From positions 1-5,156 of the forward strand of contig JACMLI010000062.1 of the NCBI GenBank assembly GCA_014379705.1: 5,156 nucleotides of DNA, given 5' to 3'. Below are positions 1 through 5,156 of this stretch, piece after piece. Source of the DNA: Gemmatimonadaceae bacterium (GTDB taxonomy: Bacteria > Gemmatimonadota > Gemmatimonadetes > Gemmatimonadales > Gemmatimonadaceae). A program made the position numbers and the translations under genes. Positions within the stretch are counted from its first letter, which is position 1. The number at the start of each line of letters is the position of its first letter. The notes under the pieces are model-generated. The model was not told the origin of the DNA. It saw only the letters and a program-made list of their open reading frames with translations, and made no database searches.

Positions 1-937
1 AGAAGGGGCGGCGTTCCTCGACGCGGATCTCGAATGCGGTGCGCTTGAGGTCGGCAGGATCGGACTCGACCTGGCCGAAGTCGGGATTCACCGTGGCGTC
101 CAGCGTGATGTTCGGCGTGAGACCAAGCTTGAGGTCGGCGCCGCCCGTCAGCTGCTGATCCCGCTCGAAGCGCGACTGCGGCAACGTGCGCTCCACGTTC
201 CTGGTGACCACGTAGGGCGTGAGCTCGACGCGACGCGCCGTCGTGATCCCAGCGAGTCCCTCGAGCCGGCCAAGCTGGGATGCGAGGCCGTTGCGCGTGG
301 GGACGTAGGCAGGCCACGCCGAGCGTTCGCGATATCGCTCGATGTCCCGCCAGACGCCAAAGCCAAACACCGTCTGCTGGCTGGGCGAATACCGGAGCTG
401 CGACAGCGGGATGCGGAACTCCGCGGTCCAGCCCTGTTCGTCGACCTGTGTGCCGACGTCCCACACGCCGTTCCACGAGCCGTCTTCCTGGGTATCGTTG
501 CTGATCGAGAAGTCGCGCTGCACGCCATCGGGATTCACGGCGAACTGGTAGCCCGTGCGGCGGTCGCCGTATGAATCGATCAACACCTTGACCTGGTCCG
601 ACGGGCCGCGCTGGTCGCGCCGCGAGAGCGCGTGCAGGATGCTGTCAGGGTGCGGATCGAACATGCGCACGAACACGTACACGTTGCCGTCGTCGTACGC
701 GACCTGGAACTCGGTCTTGAAGGACGGTTCCGCGTCGGCCTTGGGCTCGAACTGGCGAAACCCACCAAACTTGGGCGCAGAGTGCCACACGGCATCGTCG
801 CCCTTTCCATCAATGGCAGGCGGACGCGAAGCGCGCGTTGCTGTCGCGGTGAGCGGTAAGGTGCGAGCGTCCTGCGAAGCTGCCGGCGACGTGACCGCGA
901 GTGCTGCGGTCGTGAGCGCCATGAGGTGGCGATACAT
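1..937 (-). CDS. DUF5916 / CBM9-like domain outer-membrane-type protein (N-terminal part, runs off left edge)
   Basis: An open frame of 312 codons starts with ATG at 937-935 and reaches the window edge without a stop, so the C-terminus is missing. An AGGG ribosome-site-like motif lies 7 bases before the ATG. Residues 1-22 look like a signal peptide (basic MYRH start, Ala/Thr/Leu core, cleavage near PAAS-QD), so the product is exported. Residues about 35-220 resemble the family 9 carbohydrate-binding-like domain, with PAIDGKGDDAVW near the start, VYVFVRMFDPHPDSI, and a GYQFAVNPDGVQRD stretch. From about residue 233 the DUF5916 region begins, with the hallmark NPDFGQVESDPADLKRTAFE followed by VEERRPF at 306-312. 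Members of this family are usually far longer and are predicted to end in an outer-membrane beta-barrel; that part lies outside the window. The biochemical function of the family is not established. The gene is divergent from the VOC gene. The domain assignment is firm; ligand and role are unknown. Confidence 0.5.
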   Translation of the reverse strand, partial: MYRHLMALTTAALAVTSPAASQDARTLPLTATATRASRPPAIDGKGDDAVWHSAPKFGGFRQFEPKADAEPSFKTEFQVAYDDGNVYVFVRMFDPHPDSILHALSRRDQRGPSDQVKVLIDSYGDRRTGYQFAVNPDGVQRDFSISNDTQEDGSWNGVWDVGTQVDEQGWTAEFRIPLSQLRYSPSQQTVFGFGVWRDIERYRERSAWPAYVPTRNGLASQLGRLEGLAGITTARRVELTPYVVTRNVERTLPQSRFERDQQLTGGADLKLGLTPNITLDATVNPDFGQVESDPADLKRTAFEIRVEERRPF

Positions 938-1148
938 CGGTGAACCCTGTTGAGCGACCGAGGTTGGACAGGGAGAGGTTTGATTTGGTTGGGCCGGTTC
1001 GGCAGATTTTTCAGCATTACGGTAGTCGTAGTGCCAGTCGCTCCATTGTCGTTAGGCAATCCATGCCACCCACGATCGTGCGAGTGCCTCTTGCCCCCTC
1101 GAGCGCTCCCGGGTCAGCGTTCGGCGCTCCCCCAGCGTTCAGGTGCCC
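938..1148. promoter_or_regulatory. Divergent intergenic region, promoters for both flanking genes expected
   Basis: This 211-base stretch separates two divergently oriented genes, so it should hold the promoters of both. The middle (about 978-1060) is richer in A/T than the surrounding coding sequence, with a run of five T at 1007-1011. I could not find a convincing sigma-70 -35/-10 pair with correct spacing on either strand. A perfect 10-bp palindrome, CACGATCGTG, lies at 1071-1080, and the part next to the VOC gene is an imperfect tandem repeat (listed separately). The regulatory assignment rests on gene geometry, not on a recognised site. Confidence 0.5.
1103..1140. repeat. Imperfect tandem repeat just upstream of the VOC gene
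   Basis: Two 8-bp blocks occur twice in the same order. GCGCTCCC is at 1103-1110 and 1124-1131; CAGCGTTC is at 1115-1122 and 1133-1140. The blocks are separated by 4 bases in the first copy and 1 base in the second. The second copy ends directly before the AGGTG at 1141-1145, which could act as the ribosome site of the VOC gene. It may be a slippage duplication, a paired operator or part of the leader; sequence alone does not decide. Confidence 0.5.
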
Positions 1149-2201
1149 ATGTCCCTCTCAATGCGTCGCTTGCTCGTCCTTGTCACGAGCCTTGTGGTTG
1201 GCTCTGTCTCGCTGAGTGGACAGGACTCGGCCAGCCTGCCGCGCCTCCACCATGTTGGCCTCAACTCGGTCGACCCGGACCGCGCGATCGCGTGGTACCT
1301 GGCGCTGTGGCCCACTGCCCGGCGGACCACGCTCGACGGCCAGCCTGCCGTCGAGGCCGAAATGCTGCTGCATTTCAAGAAGGTCGACCGACCGCCGGCT
1401 GGCGCATGGCGCGATGACGTGCATCGCGGGGCACCGCAGAGCGCGTTCTGGCACATCGGCGCCTTCATCAACACCACCGACCTTCCCGCGCGACTCGAAC
1501 CGCTCGGCGTGAAGCACCTTCCGCTCTTCACAGGCCCGCGCGACATGCCGACGGTTTGGCGCTCCGGGCTCGCTCCGTACAACGGCACGCTCACCGCGTC
1601 ACAGCTCACGACTGCAGCGCCCGCGGCGCCGCGGGCGGGGGGATTCAGCTATGTGGTCGCTCCGGACGGCGTGCTCTTCGAGCTCACGGGTGGCGCGGAC
1701 ACGCGACCGTCGCTGTCGCACGTGCACTTCTTCCATGAGAAGCCGCTGTGTGCCGCGAACTGGTACGTCGAGCACCTTGGCATGACGCTCCCGCTCGGAC
1801 GCGACAGCGCGGGGAGGGAAGTGCGGCGAACGGCGCACGCGCCCTGTGACGTTCCCCAGGGCGAAGCCGGCTGGCCTTCATTGGAAGAGGTGGGAACGAT
1901 CCGCCAGCCCGCGGGCAGTGTGCGCTACGGAAACGGGTCGATGGCCTGGTATCCTCGGCAATGCACCGGATCGCGCTGTGGCACCGACCAGCCGCTGGTG
2001 CCCTCGCGCGGCCAGGTACTCGACCACGTCGCCTTTTCGGTGAGAGATTTGGACGGCCTCTTCGCACGCCTCCAGCGTGCCGGTGTAAAGGTGCTCGAGG
2101 CGCCCCGCCGATTCGGCGAATCGCGCTCCTTCATGATCGAGGATCCCGACGGCCTCGCCATTGAGCTGGTCGAACTCCGCCCTTCAACGCCCGACCGATG
2201 A
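1149..2201 (+). CDS. Secreted two-domain VOC (glyoxalase / extradiol dioxygenase fold) family protein
   Basis: This gene encodes about 350 residues. I chose ATG 1149, preceded by AGGTG at 1141-1145; an in-frame GTG at 1143 and ATG at 1161 are alternatives. Residues 5-24 form a signal peptide (MRR, then a Leu/Val/Ser core, cleavage near LSG-QD), so the protein should be periplasmic or extracellular. The mature part has four beta-alpha-beta-beta-beta-like units forming two VOC domains: LHHVGL (residue 33 on), WHIGAF (101), LSHVHF (189) and LDHVAF (291). Units two and four end in APDGVLFEL and EDPDGLAIEL. Candidate metal ligands are His35, His102 and Glu178 in the first domain and His191, His293 and Glu339 in the second. 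Four cysteines (201, 233, 272, 277) in the second half could form disulfides. The stop overlaps the next gene by ATGA. VOC enzymes include glyoxalases, dioxygenases and isomerases; the fold is clear but the reaction is not. Confidence 0.5.
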   Translation: MSLSMRRLLVLVTSLVVGSVSLSGQDSASLPRLHHVGLNSVDPDRAIAWYLALWPTARRTTLDGQPAVEAEMLLHFKKVDRPPAGAWRDDVHRGAPQSAFWHIGAFINTTDLPARLEPLGVKHLPLFTGPRDMPTVWRSGLAPYNGTLTASQLTTAAPAAPRAGGFSYVVAPDGVLFELTGGADTRPSLSHVHFFHEKPLCAANWYVEHLGMTLPLGRDSAGREVRRTAHAPCDVPQGEAGWPSLEEVGTIRQPAGSVRYGNGSMAWYPRQCTGSRCGTDQPLVPSRGQVLDHVAFSVRDLDGLFARLQRAGVKVLEAPRRFGESRSFMIEDPDGLAIELVELRPSTPDR

Positions 2202-3436
2202 CCATGCGGCGATTCCCCATCTCCACACTGTCGATCCTCCTTGCGTTGCCTGCTGCCCTCGCCGCGCAAGGTGTCACCAAGGCGTTCACCGGCGCCACAC
2301 TGATCGATGGCACCGATCGCGCGCCGGTCGCAAACGCCACGATCCTGGTGCGCGACGGGCGCGTGGTGAGTGCGGGCCCGGCGAGCCAGGTCACCATTCC
2401 TGCTGGCGCCGAGCGCGTGTCGCTCGCGGGGAAGACGGTGATCCCGGGGCTGGTGAATGCGCACGGTCACGTCAACGTCCCCGCGGACCTGAACACCTAC
2501 GCCGCCTACGGCGTGACCACCGTGTACAGCCTCGGTGGCGAGCCACCCTCCGTGTTTGCAGCGCGAGCGAGTCAGGACACGCCGAGCCTCGATCGTGCTC
2601 GCGTGTTCGTGTCGGGCCCGGTGCTTACTCCAATCACGCCCGAGGAAGCGCGCACGATGGTGGCTGGCGTCGCCGCAGAGAAAGTGGACATGGTCAAGAT
2701 CCGCGTCGACGACAACCTCGGCACGACAGCAAAGATGACGCCCGAGGTCTACCGCGCCGTGATCGACGAGGCGCAGAAGCGCGGGCTGCGCGTGGCGACG
2801 CACCTCTTCTACCTCAACGACGCGAAGCTGCTCCTCGAGGCGGGCACGGACTTCGTGGCCCACAGCGTGCGCGACCTCCCCGTCGATGACGCGCTCATTG
2901 CGGCGCTCAAGCGGCGCAACGTGTGCGTGAGCCCGACGCTCATGCGCGAGGTGTCGACGTTCGTGTACGAAGGCACGCCGGCCTGGATGTCGGATCCACT
3001 CTTCCTCGCGCATGCCAACACGGAGTGGATCACGCAGGGGAAGGATCCCGTGCGTCAGGAAGCCTTGCGCAACAGCACGGCCGCGCAGCGCTACAAGGTG
3101 GCACTCGGCGTGGCGAGCGTGAACCTCAAGCGACTCTCGGACGCAGGCGTCGGCATCGCGATGGGTACCGACACCGGGCCGCAGGGGCGCTTCCAGGGCT
3201 ACTTCGAGCTGATGGAACTCGAGCTCATGGTGAAGGCCGGACTGACGCCCAGGCAGGTGTTGCACGCGGCGACGCGCGATGCAGCGAAGTGCATGAAGAT
3301 CGATGCCCACGTGGGCACGCTGGAATCGGGCAAGTGGGCGGACTTCGTGGTCCTCGACGCCGACCCGCTCGTCGATATCTCGAATGTCCGAGGGATCGCG
3401 TCCGTATGGATCGCGGGGAATCGCGTCGCGCGCTGA
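2198..3436 (+). CDS. Secreted metal-dependent amidohydrolase (imidazolonepropionase-like, COG1228 type)
   Basis: This gene encodes 412 residues from ATG 2198, which overlaps the VOC stop as ATGA and suggests translational coupling; ATG 2204 is an in-frame alternative. No clear ribosome site is visible. Residues 1-23 are a signal peptide (MRR, Leu/Ala core, cleavage near LAA-QG), so it is exported. The N-terminal beta part has the usual family pattern (TGATLIDGTDRAPVANATIL, then VIPGLVNAHGHV). The barrel carries a complete binuclear metal set: His89 and His91 (HGH), Lys167 (DMVKI, candidate carboxylated lysine), His202 (ATHLF), His222 (VAHSV) and Asp325 (GTDTGP). The C-terminus has LESGKWADFVVLDADPL followed by VWIAGNRV, the conserved return of the small beta domain. 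Relatives include Xaa-Pro and Xaa-Arg dipeptidases and other hydrolases of cyclic or peptide amides. True HutI is unlikely given the export signal and the lack of hut neighbours. The substrate is unknown. Confidence 0.5.
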   Translation: MTMRRFPISTLSILLALPAALAAQGVTKAFTGATLIDGTDRAPVANATILVRDGRVVSAGPASQVTIPAGAERVSLAGKTVIPGLVNAHGHVNVPADLNTYAAYGVTTVYSLGGEPPSVFAARASQDTPSLDRARVFVSGPVLTPITPEEARTMVAGVAAEKVDMVKIRVDDNLGTTAKMTPEVYRAVIDEAQKRGLRVATHLFYLNDAKLLLEAGTDFVAHSVRDLPVDDALIAALKRRNVCVSPTLMREVSTFVYEGTPAWMSDPLFLAHANTEWITQGKDPVRQEALRNSTAAQRYKVALGVASVNLKRLSDAGVGIAMGTDTGPQGRFQGYFELMELELMVKAGLTPRQVLHAATRDAAKCMKIDAHVGTLESGKWADFVVLDADPLVDISNVRGIASVWIAGNRVAR

Positions 3437-3441
3437 AGCGA

Positions 3442-3468
3442 GACGAGACGGACGAGACAGACGTGACG
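3442..3468. repeat. Three 9-bp tandem units in the convergent spacer
   Basis: Units GACGAGACG (3442-3450), GACGAGACA (3451-3459) and GACGTGACG (3460-3468) follow one another without gaps. They fill most of the 41 bases between the stop codons of the convergent amidohydrolase and response regulator genes. The plus strand is purine-rich. The units do not form a stem-loop, and no T-tract follows, so this is not a recognisable intrinsic terminator for either gene. Function is unknown; it may simply be a low-complexity spacer. Confidence 0.5.
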
Positions 3469-3477
3469 CGTGGGCGG

Positions 3478-4257
3478 CTAGCGGTGGCTTAGTACTGCTT
3501 CTACTTCTTCCTTGCGGCGGCGGCTCACGGGGACGTGGGTGCCGTCGCGGAGGACGACGACCCAGCCGCCAGGGCGCGTGGCGCGCATTTCCGTGATCCG
3601 GGCGACGGCGACGATCGCCGAGCGGTGCACGCGCACGTAGCGCGAGGGATCCAGGCGGGCCTCGAACGAGGCCAGTGACTCGCGGAGGAGCAGTCGTCGT
3701 CCGCGCGCGTGAATCGCGGCGTAGTAGTCGTCGGCCTCGATCCAGTCGATCTCCTGCACGTCCACGACCACGAGCCCTGAGGCCGTCGGCACAGTGATGC
3801 GTTCCGGGGCTAGCCTGGCCGCGGCCGTTGCGGCGTCGACATCCCCAAGCATCGATTGAAGCCGGCGCGCGAACGCCAGCGTGGCGCGATCGCGGAGCAC
3901 CACGTGGACGCGGGCAAGGGCCGCGTCGAAGCGACGCACCGTCACCGGCTTCACGAGGTAGTCGATCGCGTGCGTCTCGAAGGCCTTCGCCGCAAACGCA
4001 TCGTAGGCCGTGACGAACACCACGACGGGCATGTCGGTGGCGCCGACTTCGCGCACGACATCAAAGCCGCTCATGCCCGGCATCTGCACGTCGAGGAACA
4101 CCACGGTCGGCTTGATCGTGCGGATGGCGCGCACGGCATCGCGCCCGTTGCGGCATTCCCCCGCGACCTCGAAGGTCGTGTGGGGCTCGAGCAACTGCCG
4201 AATACCACGACGCGCGAGCGGCTCGTCGTCGACAACGAGCGTGGAGATGCGGCTCAA
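3478..4257 (-). CDS. LytTR-family response regulator (REC + LytTR DNA-binding domain)
   Basis: This gene encodes 259 residues, the usual size for this family (AlgR/LytR/AgrA type). Residues 4-120 are a receiver domain: acidic pair Asp10-Asp11, phosphoacceptor Asp56 in VVFLDVQMPGMSG, Thr83 in FVTAYD, and Lys103 in DYLVKPV. Residues about 152-257 are a LytTR domain, with IDWIEADDYYAAIHARGRRL, then YVRVHRSAIVAVARI and the ending VPVSRRRKEEVEAVL. It should be a cytoplasmic transcription regulator that binds direct-repeat DNA sites when phosphorylated. The start is a TTG at 4257-4255 that overlaps the kinase stop (TTGA). A GGAGG motif 4 bases upstream supports it, and no ATG or GTG lies near that position in frame. 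The adjacent LytS-type kinase is the obvious partner. All receiver residues are intact. Target genes are unknown. Confidence 0.5.
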   Translation of the reverse strand: MSRISTLVVDDEPLARRGIRQLLEPHTTFEVAGECRNGRDAVRAIRTIKPTVVFLDVQMPGMSGFDVVREVGATDMPVVVFVTAYDAFAAKAFETHAIDYLVKPVTVRRFDAALARVHVVLRDRATLAFARRLQSMLGDVDAATAAARLAPERITVPTASGLVVVDVQEIDWIEADDYYAAIHARGRRLLLRESLASFEARLDPSRYVRVHRSAIVAVARITEMRATRPGGWVVVLRDGTHVPVSRRRKEEVEAVLSHR

Positions 4258-5156
4258 GCGTCCTCCGCCAGCCGCAGGGGAAGCCGGACCGTGGCGACGG
4301 TTCCTCCGCCGTTCCGGGGTTCGAGCGACAGCGAGGCCCGGTTGCCATGGAGCGTCGCGAGGCGCTCGCGTGTGTTTCGCAGCCCCACCCCGAGTCCGTT
4401 GGGCGGCTCGACGATCCCCGCGCCGTTGTCGGCAATCGCGACCACGAGGTCCTGACCGTCCACGCGCGCCGAGATGGCCAGCGTTCCCTGGCCCTCGAGG
4501 GGGCCGATGCCGTGGCGCAGCGCGTTCTCCACCAGCGGCTGCAGCACGAAGCGCGGCACCAGCGCGCGGCGCGTCTCAGGGGCGATGTCCCGTACTACCG
4601 TGAGACGGTCGCTGAACCGGATTTGCTCGATCGCCAGGTAGTCGTCAAGGAACTGAAGTTCCTCGTCGAGGGTCGCGTCGTGCGAGGCGTCGGCCTGGAG
4701 CACCTGCCGCAACACGCCGCCCAGGAGCTCGAGCATGCGCTCCGCGTTCGGCGTGTCCTTGTCGCGTACGAGGACGAGGAGGGCGTTGAGGCTGTTGAAC
4801 AGGAAGTGCGGGTGGAGCTGCATGCGCAGCGCGGCGAGTCGCGCCTCGGAGAGCTGGGCGGAGAGGGCCGCCGCGTGGGCCTCACGTTCGCGGGCTTCGT
4901 TGAAGTACATCACGGCATGCACGCACCCCAACACGGCGAAGTACATGAAGACCGACCACGGGAGGCTTGTGCCGAGCCAACCGGCGAGCCCGCTGGGGGC
5001 CGTGTCGAGCAGCGTGCCGAGTGCGATGCCCACCGTCGCCCAACCGATGCACAGCAGGAGCGCGCCGCCCGCATGGATCGCGAGGTGCCCGGCGAGGTGC
5101 GGACGCCGGATGGGATAGCGCCGGCCAAGGACCCACGTGAGCGGGATCAGCGATCC
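4254..5156 (-). CDS. LytS-type sensor histidine kinase (His_kinase + HATPase_c; N-terminus beyond right edge)
   Basis: The frame ends at TGA 4256-4254 and stays open to the right edge, giving 300 visible residues. A GTG at 5033 is an internal codon rather than the likely start, because it falls within a hydrophobic helix. Visible membrane segments are at about residues 25-50 (LAIHAGGALLLCIGW onward) and 65-85 (LPWSVFMYFAVLGCVHAVMYF region). An Ala/Glu/Arg-rich helix at 86-112, probably a coiled coil, leads to the phosphoacceptor motif QLHPHFLFNSLNALL; His117 in PHFLFN is the expected phosphorylation site. The ATPase domain has an N-box (LVENALRHGI, Asn211), a DNGAGI motif at 243-248 and GLGVGLRNTRERL. 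The protein should sit in the inner membrane and autophosphorylate, passing the phosphate to the overlapping LytTR regulator. No extracytoplasmic sensor domain is visible in this part; the signal is unknown. Confidence 0.5.
   Translation of the reverse strand, partial: GSLIPLTWVLGRRYPIRRPHLAGHLAIHAGGALLLCIGWATVGIALGTLLDTAPSGLAGWLGTSLPWSVFMYFAVLGCVHAVMYFNEAREREAHAAALSAQLSEARLAALRMQLHPHFLFNSLNALLVLVRDKDTPNAERMLELLGGVLRQVLQADASHDATLDEELQFLDDYLAIEQIRFSDRLTVVRDIAPETRRALVPRFVLQPLVENALRHGIGPLEGQGTLAISARVDGQDLVVAIADNGAGIVEPPNGLGVGLRNTRERLATLHGNRASLSLEPRNGGGTVATVRLPLRLAEDA
4262..4266 (-). promoter_or_regulatory. Ribosome binding site of the response regulator (GGAGG)
   Basis: On the minus strand GGAGG lies 4 bases before the TTG at 4257-4255, inside the last codons of the kinase gene. 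It is the strongest Shine-Dalgarno-like motif I noticed upstream of any start in the window, and it decides the choice of the rare TTG start. Confidence 0.5.

Noticed and set aside
580..1059. Minus-strand frame of 159 codons overlapping the start of the DUF5916 gene
   Set aside because: It is out of frame with the DUF5916 protein, which has clear domain motifs over the same bases; the product is Arg/Ser/Thr-rich without motifs.
960..1060. Possible sigma-70 promoters (TTGGAC at 964-969, TTGTCG at 1046-1051 and minus-strand candidates)
   Set aside because: None has a plausible -10 element at 16-18 bases spacing, so no promoter is annotated.
1041..1060. CGTTAGG at 1050-1056 as a LytTR-regulator half-site
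   Set aside because: Only a partial match to the LytTR direct-repeat consensus, and no second copy at the expected spacing.
1071..1080. Perfect 10-bp palindrome CACGATCGTG in the divergent intergenic region
   Set aside because: A palindrome of this length is expected a few times by chance in 5 kb, and the symmetry does not extend. It is kept only as a note under the intergenic region.
1925..3310. Long minus-strand open frame (461 codons) opposite the VOC and amidohydrolase genes
   Set aside because: Its product is rich in Arg and His with no recognisable domain, while the plus strand encodes two well-conserved enzymes across the same bases. It is a typical antisense shadow of GC-rich codon use.
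3437..3477. Intrinsic terminator between the convergent genes
   Set aside because: No GC-rich inverted repeat followed by a T-tract on either strand; only the 9-bp tandem units are present.
4254..5033. Sensor kinase as a complete 259-residue gene starting at GTG 5033
   Set aside because: The frame stays open for 41 more codons to the window edge and continues a hydrophobic membrane helix through this position, so the true start lies outside the window.
1..5156. RNA genes, CRISPR arrays, insertion sequences, attachment sites or a defence island
   Set aside because: No tRNA/rRNA-like segments, spaced repeats, transposase motifs or terminal inverted repeats were seen; nearly all of the window is accounted for by five conventional genes.

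Overview
This is a compact, GC-rich bacterial window from what looks like a free-living Gram-negative species. A DUF5916 outer-membrane-type protein, secreted metal enzymes and a LytS/LytTR-type two-component pair together resemble Gemmatimonadota, or less likely Acidobacteriota. That placement is inference from gene content and base composition; no rRNA or other phylogenetic marker is present.

Layout. (1) Positions 1-937, minus strand: the N-terminal 312 residues of an exported DUF5916/CBM9-like protein that runs off the left edge. (2) Positions 938-1148: a 211-base divergent intergenic region that includes an imperfect tandem repeat directly in front of the next gene. (3) Positions 1149-3436, plus strand: a two-gene operon encoding a secreted, two-domain VOC (glyoxalase/extradiol-dioxygenase fold) protein and a secreted imidazolonepropionase-like amidohydrolase, overlapping by ATGA. 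(4) Positions 3437-3477: a 41-base convergent spacer mostly filled by three 9-bp tandem units, with no hairpin terminator. (5) Positions 3478-5156, minus strand: a LytTR response regulator and its LytS/His_kinase-type sensor kinase, overlapping by TTGA. The kinase runs off the right edge.

How they work together. The VOC protein and amidohydrolase are almost certainly co-expressed and both carry signal peptides, so they probably act in the same extracytoplasmic compartment, perhaps on the same small-molecule route. The substrate cannot be read from sequence. The kinase and regulator form a self-contained two-component system: a membrane sensor phosphorylates Asp56 of the regulator, whose LytTR domain binds DNA. 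Its targets are not visible here, and convergent orientation gives no reason to link it to the enzyme operon.

No RNA genes, CRISPR arrays, insertion sequences, attachment sites or defence modules were seen. The window looks like ordinary chromosomal sequence. Its most distinctive points are the secreted VOC/amidohydrolase pair and two small repeat structures in the intergenic spacers. I found no strong evidence for a previously undescribed system.
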